Assembly (NCBI GenBank): GCA_025174535.1 | Contig: JALBUN010000023.1 | Coordinates: 3,224,001-3,288,000 of the forward strand | Length of the DNA stretch: 64,000 nucleotides | Source: Cantharellus purpuraceus | Taxonomy: Eukaryota; Basidiomycota; Agaricomycetes; Cantharellales; Hydnaceae | Reading direction: 5' to 3' | Shown here: positions 43,979 to 56,709 of the stretch, in pieces | How positions within the stretch are numbered: position 1 is the first letter of the stretch | Layout: every line of letters starts with the position of its first letter | The notes under the pieces: generated by a model | Seen by the model: only the letters and a program-made list of their open reading frames with translations | What the model was told of the DNA's origin: nothing | Database searches by the model: none | Position numbers and translations under genes: made by a program

Positions 43979-44091
43979 GTAAGTACCCAAGGTACTTACT
44001 TACTATAACATATAAGTATAATTAATATATGCAGCATTCCCTCAAGGAATGCTGTCCTCTTGGTAGATATATGCACCCATAGGGTGCATAT
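43979..44091. repeat. Cluster of three short hairpins
   Basis: GTAAGTACC/GGTACTTAC (43979-43999), CAGCATTCC/GGAATGCTG (44032-44054) and ATATGCACCC/GGGTGCATAT (44069-44091). TGTAAGTACC may be the start of an LTR-like repeat, but no partner end was found. Confidence 0.75.
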
Positions 44092-44286
44092 GTATAGTTA
44101 TTATGTAAGCCAGTGGACCCAGTCGGTGGTTGCAATCCAGCAACCATCTTCAACACTTGCTGCTTGGTTTGCAGCATGGGTCCACTGATAGTAGATAGAA
44201 CTTAGTTAACTACCACACTGTACAACACATTGCCCAACCAATACGCTTGGTTGAGTTCTGTGCAATGGTGTGAACTAAGACACCCA

Positions 44287-46298
44287 TTAACAGTCAGCAC
44301 ATGTTTTCTGGCCAGGTATAATGACATTTGAGCAGGTTGTGATGGCACATTGCTGTGACCTATACTCATGTTCATGGCAATACCTTGCCTTATTGTTAGG
44401 TAGTGGATTCTTGCAGTCCAGGTTGCCAGCACAGCTGTATGGGAACCACCTTTTCAAATCCTATTTATGCAGCACCAATGTGCTATACTTTGCTTTTCCA
44501 TTCCTAAATATCAGCATATATTTGATGCTTGTACCTGGAATGGACTTATTCAAATATTCTCTATTTTTCCATATTTTTTCAGGAATATTCCATGCAGAAC
44601 TCAGCCCAGAATGATTTATTTCTGCTGTGCTATAGTTGTGGACCCATAGGTGCCCACAAACCATCCCACAGCTGGCTCTCCACCTTTGGACCAGGCATTC
44701 AGCCTGAATTCAAGCTCAGATGTCTCTGATCAATAAATATTCTGTAACTTGACAATCACAGTCTCTCAGGGCACTATTTTCCATGGAGATCATCACCTGA
44801 GATGTGGCTATCCATCACTGTCCAAACCAGTGCAGAAAACAGGGTGGACACCCTTCTTTTTGCCTGATCAGTGCCTAGTTCAGGGATCAGGGCAGGTGAT
44901 TGATGATCAGATCAGGTGATTGCCTTGGAATATTCTACCCCTTTCCATTTCTAGCTGTTTCCTTCTATTATTAGATAGAACTTTCCAGAACCATTATTCA
45001 GCTCCTGATCAGTGTTATTTCAGAACCTGTGATTGGCTTGGAATATTCTACCCCTTTCTTCCACCTTCCACAACCTTCCAGTAGTTTCCATCTATTAATA
45101 GGTAGAATATTCCAGAACCATTAGTCAGCTCCTGTAAATAACAATATATAAGGAGGTCATTCTGCCTCTGAAATAGAAACATATTCAACCTATTCTACCC
45201 ATCTTCTGCACACCAGTGTGACTAGAGTGACATACAGTGTCATCCTCTATCTCAGTAACTGTTGATTACCAGTTCAAGGATCTTTTACAGTTGTATAACT
45301 GTACTTGATTGCACTCAAAGTAGTGATATTCCTGCTTTGAACGTGAGTGTAGTATCTGCCTCACGTGACTATGAATCTACAGGGTGAGATTGTCTGTCAA
45401 TAGTCCTGCTATTAGTGCTCTTGTTTAAGTAGCTAGTGTATACTGCCTTTGCAGAGCATTAGAAGCTTGAACTTGTGTGAAGCAGTTGCTAGACTACTTC
45501 ACACATTGCTGTTACCTGCTTCAGAGTGCCACTGGTTGGACGGTTGGATTCATCCACCTACTTCCTTTAGCCTCTAAGTGCATTCCCCTCATTTTGGAAT
45601 ATCTGGACCCCTAAGCATCTGTGAACTCTAGACTCTGGAAGTCTTATTCATTTCTTGCTGCTAAGAAATGTATTACTTTTCTGCGTATAGTCTGCATTGA
45701 CCAATACAAAGGATTGTAACCAAAGTACAAACGTTAAATTGTTTCTGGAGTTGTGCTGCAGCAGGGTTTGATATTCTTCTCAGCTGTTCATTCACGGAAT
45801 TGTGGTGATTTAGAGTTTGCCCTAACACCATAATTTTGCAGGTTCCAAAACAACAGCATGGATGACCAAGAGTAATGCAATCAGTCACCACTGAGTGAAT
45901 GCCACCTATATTGGAAATTTAAAGCATCAATATGACATGTCAACACAAACAAATAAGAAACCTGGCAATTGCAGCTCACATGTAACTCCACCTTCTGTTT
46001 GGAAGATGTGCATGCACTTATTGCATGCATGATTCCATTGCACTTGCCTGGTGCCAGCCATCTGCATATTCCAAGGTTCCAGTGCAGGGCAAAGTTGGTC
46101 TGCTTGGGTTGGAGCCTTATTTGGTCTTTGAAGAATCTCAGAGTGATGCATGTGATATATCAGGAGCAAATAGATGAAGAATGGGTTCCAGACAACATCA
46201 GGGTCACAGATGAGGTTAGTCTGCCAATCTACAGGTAGAAGTCCTTTCATTGCAGCAGGGGTGAATGAGTGGTTGTAGATCCTTGCACAGTCAGTCAC
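44287..46298 (-). pseudogene. KDZ transposase N-terminal fragment split by a solo LTR
   Basis: Coding pieces 45858-46298 and 44287-44435 on the minus strand. They resemble the Cys-rich N-terminal region of fungal Kyakuja-Dileera-Zisupton transposases: DVVWNPFFIYLLL, LCPALEPWNMQMAGTRQ, WNHACNKCMHIF. An apparent intron (about 45910-45980, ending aatatag) follows, then VTDCITLGHPCC. The LTR-A at 44436-45852 interrupts here. Removing it with one ACAGC copy gives AGNLDCKNPLPNNKARYCHEH, then CAITTCSNVI and GQKTCADC before a stop. The catalytic domain is absent, so this is a remnant. Confidence 0.75.
44436..45852 (+). mobile_element. Solo LTR-A, target duplication ACAGC
   Basis: 1417 bp, TGTATGGGAACC to GGTTCCAAAACA, flanked by ACAGC at 44431-44435 and 45853-45857. 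It belongs to the TGATCA-repeat subfamily with the outer copy at 8478. A TATA-like tatataagg lies near 45146. It is inserted in KDZ transposase coding sequence. Confidence 0.94.
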
Positions 46299-46458
46299 TG
46301 ATGTCCTGAGATAGAGTTAATCTCATACAAGCAGCCATTGGATGGATGGAACATACCAGGGACAAGTTATCATAGTTGCAAATACTTCACACAAAGAGAC
46401 TTCCATAAGACACTTCTGTGGAGCAGGAGATGGAGGTAGAGATCTGGAGATTGGACTT

Positions 46459-46850
46459 GGTGTTACGCCTGAGCGCGATGGATGCTGCAAGCGACGACAC
46501 TCTGATGCGAGTCACGTGCTAAGCAACTAGGACCCACCTATCGGTCCGTGGACCGATCTCCCCAACGGCTCGGGTGTCCTCCGTCCCGACACCCCCTTGC
46601 TGATCAGCAAGTATTGCTAGGAGGAGAGCCCCAACCCGTGGAATGTATGGCGGAATAGACAGACTGCAGCGAAAAATCCTGTTAGTCATGGACCACACAG
46701 GCCCGCGTCTAACTGCGTTTGAAACCTATGATGACCAGGTGGACCTGGTGGAGCTGTCATGGACGTCCTGCTCACGTGAGAACAAGTACTGCTATCGCAA
46801 CGCGTCTAATTAGCAATCGTCACATGTTTTTACGATTCTAGCTACATGTA
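46459..46850. repeat. Hairpin-rich, GC-rich unassigned repeat
   Basis: Composition changes abruptly near 46459 (TGTTACGCCTGAGCGCG). Inverted repeats: ATCGGTCC/GGACCGAT (46540-46557), GGGTGTC/GACACCC (46572-46594), the 16-bp palindrome CTTGCTGATCAGCAAG (46596-46611) and ACCAGGT/ACCTGGT (46734-46749). It may be an LTR or a small nonautonomous element. No target duplication was found. Confidence 0.5.
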
Positions 46851-46962
46851 TCTTCACCAAATACGACAGTTCCAAAGAGAAAAGAGATACATAGGAAATG
46901 GCATACGACAACCAAACATGTAGAGGTTGAGCTTGTCAAAGAATTTTGACATCTCAGCGGTG

Positions 46963-49867
46963 CTATCGTCTGGCTGATCCAGCCATTTCATCTTCGAGAT
47001 CCATACCGCCATCGGTAGAAGTGTACGTCGACAATCGTCGTGAGATGGGTCGCGACCTTTCCGGAACAATCGTGTCTTCAGTTTCGTCGGACGGAATATC
47101 GGCGGCATGCCCATTCCCATTCTGCTCCAAATTGTTCTGACTAGCTACATGGCGGAGTCGCGGCTTAGGCTGCACATGTTCCTCAGTTCCATCGAGTGGT
47201 TTTTCAGGTATCTGCGGAAATCATATCATCATCGCGTATAGACAGATAATGAAGGTAAAAAAGGGTGCTGACCGCCAAGCGCACGCAGAACGCAATCAAT
47301 GTCGAACATGCTGCATATACGAACACGCGACGAAGGGCAATACCGTACGAGTCGCGCGCGTGCTGCTGCAGCTCAGGAGGTAAACTAGCTACCAGACGAG
47401 ACGAGTGTCGAATGCGTCGAATCGTCTGGTTGCAATGGTCATCCGTCGAGATTCTATGCTGAAGATGATGCGTGGCTTACATCTGACGCTCCAGGCCCAG
47501 TAATGCGCTTGCTCAGCTCTCGATCCAAGAGCGACTGGAATATGGCCGAGGCTACGGCAACACCACAGACTTGACCTAGAAAAACGACGAATGAAAACAT
47601 CACTCGGTAAATCCGAAGATGCATACCAATTCCACGCCAAAGTTGACCGAACCCAGTCGCTACAGCCATCGCCGAATCTACAGCGAGAAAATAGATGGGT
47701 CACACTACGACGTGTTGTCAACTCTCAACACTTACGGTCTACGTGCACCAGCAGAGCAACTAGCAACGAGAAGACCATTGAGCTCAACTAGTGCACATAA
47801 ATGTGAAGGGACTCACTCAGGGTTGTTTGCAGTACGACGGCGTTTCCGAACCCAGACGGAATCTAGAACAATGTCAGCTGATGAGACAGGGTCCTTAGGA
47901 TAAACCCACATACAATCGAGAACCATTGCGCGAATACTCCGGAGTGTTCATTAAGACGAGTCATTAACACCTAGGGTAGGACGTTAGATCGTACAACGGC
48001 ATAGTCATCAAGTAATACGTGCTGTTGCTATGAATGGTCCCATGCCAAATATTGAATCTAGTAGCTTGTATCTGCCGGTGCTCGACATGATCCAGCTATG
48101 TAGGGAAGAGTGTCAGAGCCTGTAGGCATTGCAACTGTATCAACTGACCCTGCAAACAACGAGCCGAAAGACATCGACACGCTGTTTGGCAACAAATGTG
48201 TGCCTACACCAAAACAAGCTTAATATAGAGCCGAGGCAAGAGCAGGCGCACAAAAGGTACGTGCCTGCCGTGGAGGAAGACGTCAACATGACGGTTTCGA
48301 AGAACATTGGAAAGAAGTACATGACTGCGAAATTGCACATTGAGACCTGAAAGAGAAGGGTCAACAAAAGTGCGCATGACCATAGCATGACACTCGTACA
48401 AGTAAATTGCTTATGCCAATGAGCATGGGTACTTTCTGTCGCAGTAGGAAAGGCGCAAGAACAGGCTCCGGAGCAATCAGGAGCTCGACAAGGATGAACA
48501 CCACGAAGGTCGCGATCGAGAGACAAAGCGTCGTGATGACCGACGGTGAACTCCAGGGTAGTTCATCGTTGTATTTATAGCTGAGGAAGAGAAGCAAACA
48601 ACCCATCTTGTGCCCACTGTCAGTCCCGTAGACCGACACCTGGCACTCGGACTTACAGAGGAAAAGAGTGTAAAGCTGCCACCATAATCGATACGCTTCA
48701 AAACCTCCTTCGTGTTCCTTCCCTTACCCTTAAACCGCTCCTTAGTAAGGAAAAATAGCGCATATACAAGGGCAGAAGGCTTACTGGGGTGACATAACGC
48801 AAATTGGCTCCTGTCAACAGGAAAGACGCAACGAACAAGGGTATTTGTATTAAAAAAGCCCAGCGCCATCCATATCTGAATGACAAAAGTCAGTGCCAAG
48901 GGTGGTATAAGGCTAGAACATCTAAACCTATCACTGATATAGCCTCCAAGTGGCCCGCCGAGTCCCATTCCGGCCTACACAGATGTCAACGTTGGAACCA
49001 CGCGAAGAGAAATTGAGACTCGCCCCATTGAAGATATTCGAGACGCCTTGAGCAAGGCTCCGATCTCGCAAGCTATACATATCACTCGTAATAACCGTAG
49101 CAGTCGTAAAAATGCCTCCTCCACCTATCCCACTCAGCTAAATGCCGAAAAGCGTCAGGACAGTGCGAGACCACAACCTCCAGTAGTCTCTTCGAAAACA
49201 ATCATAATAGACAACTCACAAAACGTGCAGCAATGAGCATCTCCAGGCTCGTCGACAACCCGCAACACAGTGTGCCTATGCCAGCAAAGAAAACTGCGGT
49301 TTGGTTCGCACCGCGTCGCCCCATAACATTTGAGAGACGTCCGTAAAGTGGCGTAAAGGTACATGTCGCGAGAAGATACCTAGAGATGCGTCAGGAATAT
49401 GCGAAGAATGCAACAAGTATCGAGCCGCACGATGTCCCCAGCCAACTCGCTTGGTTCGATTGATGATACTCGGAAGAGATTGATGACACCACTGCAACAC
49501 GCGCGTCAGTACCACAAACGGAAGAGCTGTGTCACACTCACAAGTAGCCACGAGCGTCGCTGTCGCCAACACGTCAGTCGACATTCCCACGTATTGAGTT
49601 CGAAGAATTGAATAGACTCACTGTTCAACGACTGCAACCAATACAGTTGTTACTGCTCACTCACCATAAGGCAGCTTATTCACGTACCGAAAGAAATGTC
49701 GCCATCCAAATGCCTGCTAATATGGAGCGTCGATTCGCTGCAGTAATTTCCAACGGTCCTAAACGACTTGCGGGCGTTTTGACGTTCGCTTGAACAGGGC
49801 CACCAGGAGCCTCAGACTGGAAACGAGTACTTTCATTCTCAAGTAAAGGGGAACGTTCTGACGACAT
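46963..49867 (-). CDS. MFS transporter, DHA2 (14-span) VBA/multidrug type
   Basis: Proton antiporter of drugs or vacuolar basic amino acids; substrate unknown. It starts ATG 49867 (MSSERSPLLENE) and has many introns. Spliced peptides in order: RRSILAGIWMATFLSSLNTT, LVATLVSSISSEY, NQASWLGT, ATCTFTPLYGRL, GRRGANQTAVFFAG, NGAGMGLGGPLGGYISDRF (the antiporter motif), WRWAFLIQIPLFVASFLL, IDYGGSFTLFSS, LLLFLSYKYNDELPW, VLAPFLLRQKVPMLIGI, YFFPMFFETVM, CGVAVASAIFQSLLDREL, LPPELQQHARDSYGIALRRVF, and a hydrophilic tail ending at 46963. The acidic dileucine-like ERSPLLEN at the start resembles vacuolar-sorting signals in fungal VBA proteins. Some exon joins in the middle were not resolved. Confidence 0.85.
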
Positions 49868-50638
49868 GGGATAGTGTGCACGCTCAAGCTGGGACCGGGT
49901 TGACTAAGAATGATCGACCTTGACACGAAAAATTGTTCGACGAATGCAACCTGGATCTACACGGCGACAATGCGCAAGATGGAAGGGATTGAGGCAGGAT
50001 CTGGTTTGGAGATCAGGTAAAAATACGGGAGAGAAATGTTTGTTGACTCGTATATGTAGCGTGAGTCGCGGACCACTTTCACCATTAACAAAGTGCCGAC
50101 TTGCCGTAAGTCCCGTCCTTATATTTACTTTTAGGGGCTTTCGGGCCCTTGCCATCCTGGCTTCTACAAGAGGAACTCATATTCATGAGCGAGTATCAAT
50201 GGTGGCTGCATGCAACTAGTGTATCTGGGTACGAGTCAATTTCCTCATATGTGTTTATGGATTTCTACCGACGATAGTCTGCTAGCCGATGTTCATGTTC
50301 GTCAAACAACCGTCGACGCTCTCATATGTTGTAATCGAGCTTAAGTATTACCGTGGGTACATATCTCGAGGATCTAGGAGGATGATCTGAGCACCAGAAT
50401 CTGCGACTCGGAAGCGTTAGCACAACGCTTCGGACTTCAGATTGTCTTATTGCCGTCGATCGATCGCACAAGACCACCAGGCCCAACAATGCTCTCCAAA
50501 CACCTCTTGTTCACCGTCCCAAAGTTCACTATACTTTACATACAATATTGACCACATCAGAAGCACCTCTAAGCGCCTTCTCAAGCGGCCAATCTTCCCA
50601 TGTCTTCCCCAAAGGACAATTATTAATAAGTTCCAAGC
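49868..50638. other. Intergenic region
   Basis: About 770 bp between the MFS start and the THOC1 3' end. No gene is recognised. Confidence 0.5.
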
Positions 50639-53519
50639 TCACCCGTCCACTTCCATTGCGTTGGAACCATTCAAGGCAACTTCCTTGGACAGACTGCCTT
50701 CTTTCGGCTCCTCCGTCGCATTTCTTGTGCCTTGACTTGACACCGGGTCTGCCTCAGGAACAGGGTCTTTGGCGTCTCCGCTGATCACATCGGTCCGAGT
50801 GGCAACATCTTCCTCAACTGCGATAGGCGCACTGGATGCCACCTTGTCTGCCTTCTCACCCTTGACCTCTTTTTCCTTCTCTTGCTCTATACTGGTCATA
50901 AGCATCTCCACATCGCCCGTCCCAATCTTGCCGAAAAGATGTAAGTGCTCAGTACGAGCACGTCTGAGTGCAAGCCACGCAAATCGGTCTTTTTGCTATG
51001 CGTTACAATACTCAGCAGGTTAACTGACGATGTCTGTACAACGTACCTCAAGAAACTTGACTAGCGGAGGATCATGTTTGGGCGGCGGAAGCACCACAAC
51101 CTTGGGATTTGTTGCTGGCTGGCTAACAGGTGGAGCTGCAGCATGCCGGCCTGGCGTCTGCGGCTTGTTAAATGGGGCTGGGCTTATAGCAGGTCGTGGA
51201 GGTAGTGATGGGTGGAGAGAAGGGGTGCCGGCAGGAGGCGCCGTTGCCGGAGCGGGCGCAGCAGGGCGTGGAGTCGGTGCCACTGGTTGTGATGTTAGTG
51301 ATCCAGGGGGTGGAGCAGTCGCAGGTGCCGATGCCGATGCCGATGCCAATGTTTGCGAAGGTGGGGGTTGCGATGACACAGATTCCTGCAAAGGGGCAGG
51401 CTTCACTACCGACTCTAAAGGCACAGGTGCAGGGCTAGGCGGTTTCGGGTCAGCAATCTTTGCGAGTTGTTTCTTCCGCATCTCAATCCGCATATCGGTC
51501 TGTTTTATGCGCCTCGCAAAGTCCTTGAGATCTCCGGGTCTGTAGCGCAATGAAATCATGACACTGTCTCACGGGGCATATTCGAATGAGATCTTCACTC
51601 ACCCGGCGGGGTTTTCGCAATCGCGTATACTATGGAAGCCAGTCTCCCATATCTCGGTCAGCGCCTCCGTACCCCATTTGAATCGCCACTCTGGAGCGGG
51701 CTCCATCAGTTTCTGCCGCTTCTCCTGCGTTTGCTCTTCCAAGGGAGGCTGCAGGGGCTCCTTGTCAAACGGCGGGCATAAGTCGTTTTTCCATTTGATC
51801 TAAAAACCGCGTGAACACGTGAATAGACAGAAAGTTATTAAGACTCACCCAATTCCGCTCCCTATCAAGTATAGCAGCCACTGTATCAGCGAAGGCCTTC
51901 CCATTAGGTGTTGTCGCCTTCAGTTCTTCCATAGCCTTCACCCAGGTATCTTGAGCCCATTTGGCATCGGTAGGACTCAATGTGAAATCCATATGTAATG
52001 AGCGGTTCCGCTGAACAGCCCACTTCGCCTTCTCAGCCTGAGTGAAATGAAGAAGGTGCTGCAGAAGGATCAACAACTGGAAGAGGAATTGACGTCGGAA
52101 GAGTGTATCCGCAATCTGCAGTAGAAGACCCGTGAGCAACAAAATCAACGCAACCTTCACTTTCATACCTCCAGCTCAAGTAACTCTGGCGATGTCAAGA
52201 ATTTTGCGAAAAAATAATCGCGCCCAGCATCATCTCCCGCCTCCAAAGGCGAAAGCTCACGTTTGCGTTTGAGGTTTGCTGTGACCACTTTACTACCCAT
52301 CATAGCACGCTCCTTCTTGGTTGCCTCTGAGATGACCGGGAGCACCCAGTTGACAGAGTCCTTGAAAGACTCGAAAGAGATGCTATGAGCAAATAATGGA
52401 GGTCTCGAGAAAGGTAGCTGAAGCGACCAAAAGGTCTGGTAAAATTCTTGAAAAAATAGATATTAGTGTGGAGCTACTTCGTAGATTGTGACATACCACT
52501 AACCTTCCTTCTTTGCTTCTTCAGTCTTATCAGTGGGTACAGGCTTAGTTTTTTCACCCGGCGCCTTCACGTCCTTTGTCTCCTGGGAACTCTCTGGCTC
52601 AATCATCGTAATATCCTCACTTTTTGGCTCAGCCTTTGGGCCTTGTGAAACGACATCTTTGGGCTTAGACACACCCTCCCACTGAGGGCCATAGTCACCT
52701 CTAAGGTTGACTCCGCTGCGTTCACCCAACGAAAAGACGGTGCTTAGGAAAATGAGTATTCGCCCACAAAACATGGTGTTCTTCCCCGTCTTGGAAAGAC
52801 GCCGCAGTAGATCGTTCAGTGTACGTAGCAGCACCAACGATTTGCCTTTTGCCGGAATCATGTTCTAAAGTCCAAATAACCTTGTTACTGTAATATTCCG
52901 TGAAGGACATGATAAACAAACCGTTGTCAACCGCTCGGTTCTCTCCTCTATCCACGAAAAGATATGCCAACACGACGCCACCGTTTGCGTCTCCAAAAGA
53001 TCCTCAAGCACACTAAACGGGAAAGAGGCATCACAAACATCTGGAGTTATCCAATGAATGAATAAAAGACCGTGCAAGGGGATAGTATCAGCAGGAACCC
53101 ACCATGTTCCGTGAAAGAAAGCACCAGATCCAACCGGGACTTTAACTCCTCAAAGTAGCGCTGTCCTGGCTCCTTCAGCGCATCACCCTCGGTACCCTAC
53201 ATCCCACATTAAGAACATATGCCTATTCATACTTCAACATGATAGTTAAAAGGCCCACCGCAAGTCTGAAGACCTCGTTCTTGAGCAAATACTCCCATTG
53301 CGCTCTACGCGTGTCCTGTGTACGATCGTCCCGTGTCTCCGATATGGCATACGCGACCAACGGGTCAAGTTCAGTCTGGGAAACAGAGCGAGCCTCAATC
53401 AACGTCGACAAGTGTGAGCTTAAGATTGCGAGGTCTTTGCTCATGGCGGCGTGCCACAGTCTGCGCCCTGCTGCTTCCTGTGACTTGGCGCCGTCCGCTT
53501 CACTCACCATATGCTCCAT
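50639..53519 (-). CDS. THO complex subunit 1 (THOC1/Hpr1)
   Basis: Nuclear component of THO/TREX, which couples transcription to mRNA export. Exons: 53259-53519, 53103-53196, 52922-53040, 52504-52864, 52169-52446, 51849-52115, 51603-51799, 51047-51539, 50639-50995 (2427 bp, 808 residues). Conserved core: [84 protein letters not shown]. Later: [33 protein letters not shown], and after a Pro/Ala-rich linker [19 protein letters not shown]. The linker holds a six-base tandem repeat (gatgcc, near 51330). The 3' exon is acidic and rich in Lys/Glu. The start lies 180 bp from the eIF2A stop on the same strand. Confidence 0.92.
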
Positions 53520-53698
53520 AGCATGACCAGGGTGCCTGCAGCTCAGTCTTCAGCTCAGTCTTCAGCCCAGTCTTTGTATTTAAAAAGTGTGAGTCCAAGT
53601 AATATATAATAACCCAAAATGCTAGAGTCGTCGTGGCCGGCCGTGCAGTCATATCATCCACAGGCATACATGTCGTGTGCGTAACTCTAAATAACCCC

Positions 53699-55965
53699 CT
53701 AAGCAGCCGCCGGAACAGTCGCAGCGCTCGCAAGCAATAACCCCTCAAGTTCCCTCTTGATCTCAGCCTCAGTATCCATCTTCTTCAACTGAGTAGCCTC
53801 CAACCGCTCCCCACGTTTGGTCTTCTCCTTGAGCTCCTCGATTGCTTTGATCTGTTACAACGGCCAAAATATAGAGTCAGCCATGACAACAGGCCTCTCA
53901 TGCTGACGTCGTACCTTCTTATTAAGATTGCGTATCTTTTTAGCAATGGGATCGAGACTGCCACCCTCAGTAGCAGGAGTGAGAAGGACGGCACTGTCCG
54001 CCGGAGTAGCAGGCTGAGTCGCAGAAGAGCCATTGACGGATATTTCACTCGGTGGCGTCGGCTTTGCATCACCATTTTCAATTTCCTTCCCTTCTTTCTT
54101 CTTCTTTTTCTGTTTCCCTTTCTTCTCGCCGCCCTCCCCGGGCGGAGATGACGTAGGGGCACCAGGAACGTGCGCTCTCCGCCCATTTCGTCCGCCCTTT
54201 CCGTTCTGGTCGCCATTACCGTTAGGGTGCCCTCCGGGGCCTGGGCTACGGTTATAGCCTCGCGGTGGTGTGGACATCCCATTGGACCTATGCGGAATGC
54301 CACCCTCATCCTCGCGCTTGAAAATTGACGGGGCTGCAAGGCCACGAGCACCAGGGGGACGATAGGCTCCCGCAGGTTTCGAGGGTGGTGGTTTTGATGT
54401 GGCATGTTCCAGCGCCGACGCAGACGGAATCGGTGCAACCGGCATTGCCTGACCAAATGGAGGACACTCTTCGATGGGAATGGGCTGCCATGATGCCTGG
54501 GCTGTTGTCAGCTTGAACTGGGAAGGGATATCGATACACCCACTCACCTGATATAACTCGTCGATCATCTGGACATGCACCAACGGTCCCGTGCAATGCC
54601 AAACCTTGATACCGTTGTCGACTCTTAACCTCGGGCTCAATGTGGCCGTCAGTATGAACCTTCCGTCGGGGCTCCATTCGCACCAGCTCGTGTTGGGTGC
54701 GTCTAGAGTACAGACACGGGTGAGGCTGCGACGGTCATAAAGATCCACTTTGCCCGCGAGGTTACCAAAGCCGGCCAGAAGAATAAGCCGCCCCTGGGGG
54801 TTGAATGAGATGAAATTGATCGGGCTTGAGCCAAAATCATGTAATACGCGGACGCGCTGGTCAAACAACACCGTCTTTGCGGGCATATCTGGGTGTTTTC
54901 AAAGTAAGAACTTGACCCGAACGCGGGTAAAAGATCTTACAGCCATAGACCACACCGAATTCCTTCGAATTAGGACTCCACGCAAAATCGTGGATTGGAC
55001 CGTCCTTATCAAGCGTGACGCGACAATCAAAATTGCCAGCCGCGCTCAGTAGATATAAACCCGTCTCGCCGTAGTAGCTCTTGTTGGTCTTGTCCACATC
55101 TGTTTGTGTGAGGACCAACACCTGCGTCCCAAGTGCATTCCATTTGATCGTTGCACGATCAGACTTGTAGAAGGTCTTCTGACTCGTCGGCGGCGATCCG
55201 AGAGTGAGAAGACCATAGATGCGTATCACTGCCGGCGCACCCTTTTTCTCTGCCACGAAGACAGCTAAATGAGGATTGAGCCCAGGACTAAGTGCTACAC
55301 TGGTGCAGCCCTCGACTTTGAGCTTATCTATAACGCCTTTCGCCCAATCCGCAGGACTAAACACTTGTATTTCCGAGCCTGAAAGTCGGAGAGCGTGTGA
55401 CTCAGAGGCGGTGTATTGCAAGTTCCAGCCCTCCTGCGATTTTTGAGTGAATGCGACAACTTCTTCGCCAGTGGCGGCGGAGAAAACGCGCAGATTTTTG
55501 TGCTGGGAGCCATCCTCCAGACGGACTAAAAGTATTGTCAAAACATCATATGCCGGGACGGCTTGCTGACACTAACCTGGACGCTCCCAAGTCGATAAGA
55601 ACGTCGCCTTGGGCGAGAACCCTAACTCGACAATGTTTGGCAATGCCAATTCCTGAACTACCCTTCCATCCTCAGCCTGAACGATAGTTACACTTGAGAG
55701 GACATAAGTTCGAAGAGACAGACTGGTCAATAGAACACAAACCCAGTGGGGACAGCATACGCAAACAGTCTGCCGTCAGGACTGTGTTCATAGGTCCGTG
55801 CAGTTACGTCTGGTTTCTGAAAGCCCTCCAAAGGCTCGTACGAAGGAGATGCACTGACAAGGTCGAGCTGTTTCTGGGATCGGACTGCACTAGTCAAACC
55901 ACACATCACAACAAAAGCGTATAGAAGCACGTACAAGCATATTGCTGGGGGATTGGGGCGGCCAT
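53699..55965 (-). CDS. Translation initiation factor eIF2A, 7 exons
   Basis: Nonessential initiation factor with a WD40-like beta-propeller that can deliver initiator tRNA to the 40S subunit in special conditions. Exons: 55935-55965, 55743-55884, 55577-55692, 54941-55525, 54548-54888, 53915-54496, 53699-53851 (1950 bp, 649 residues). Landmarks: MAAPIPQQYAFRSQKQLDLV at the start (Kozak ccccATGG), RTYEHSPDGRLFAYAVPTG, NFDCRVTLDKDGPIHDFAWS, FGVVYGYMPAKTVLFD, NFISFNPQGRLILLAGFGNL, SWCEWSPDGRFILTATLSPR and GIKVWHCTG. A low-complexity region rich in Gly/Pro/Lys follows, then a C-terminal helix IKAIEELKEKTKRGE. The 31-bp first exon is set by this match. Confidence 0.94.
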
Positions 55966-56709
55966 GGGGATTCAAGCAGGTGAAGCAACCAAATGCTTCA
56001 AAAGAGCCCTGGGCGGCGGACGGGAAGGTGGGCAGCCGACGAGGTTGAAGAGAACTTAAGCGGAACGGAGTTGACGGACTCTGAATATCGCGCTAGAAGC
56101 GAGTACTTATATATACTAGACACTGCCTAGAAGCTCTATCGATGACCAGAAGAGAGGCCTCTAGTCAGACAATCGAATCATTCCTTATGTTTCATCTATG
56201 GGTGTCTTTGTGTACCCCTCGTGCTTCGTCAATCTCAGTATCAGACTTCTGATCGTTTTCCTCGCGTAGGATCCTTGTTCCCAGGTGTGTCCCCAAGGCA
56301 TATAGGTTTTGACGAGCATTTTCGGCAGGCCTTCAAATATATCTGAGCACTCTCCAGGTCCTATCGACCCTATACCTGGGTTCCCATCATTCTTCCGTTA
56401 ATTATAGGGGCACGGTCATTATTTTCTTTCGCATCGTTCCTGGACAATGGAATGTTCTACCTCAGCCCTGCTGACACTAACCTGGGGACAGAACGGCAAA
56501 GATTGTTGGTCTCGTTTCAACCATCGCGGGCATCGGTATATGGCCATCACTGACATTTGAGTCCCAGAATGGGGCTGTTAGTTGGATACGCCCGCACGTT
56601 GTTATCGTGATGTGGAAAGCAAACGGAACCATCTCCAGGAATACATATTACATACAAGTACAGTATCAGGATTGCATTGGATGTGAGTGTGATCTTCACA
56701 GAACAGGAA
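55966..56709. other. Intergenic region
   Basis: About 740 bp holding the eIF2A upstream region. Only short open frames. A short string (ctgacactaacctgg) near 56469 also occurs in the eIF2A gene near 55566. Confidence 0.45.

Noticed and set aside
51030..51545. Gly/Ala-rich plus-strand open frame
   Set aside because: Antisense shadow of the Pro/Ala-rich THOC1 linker.
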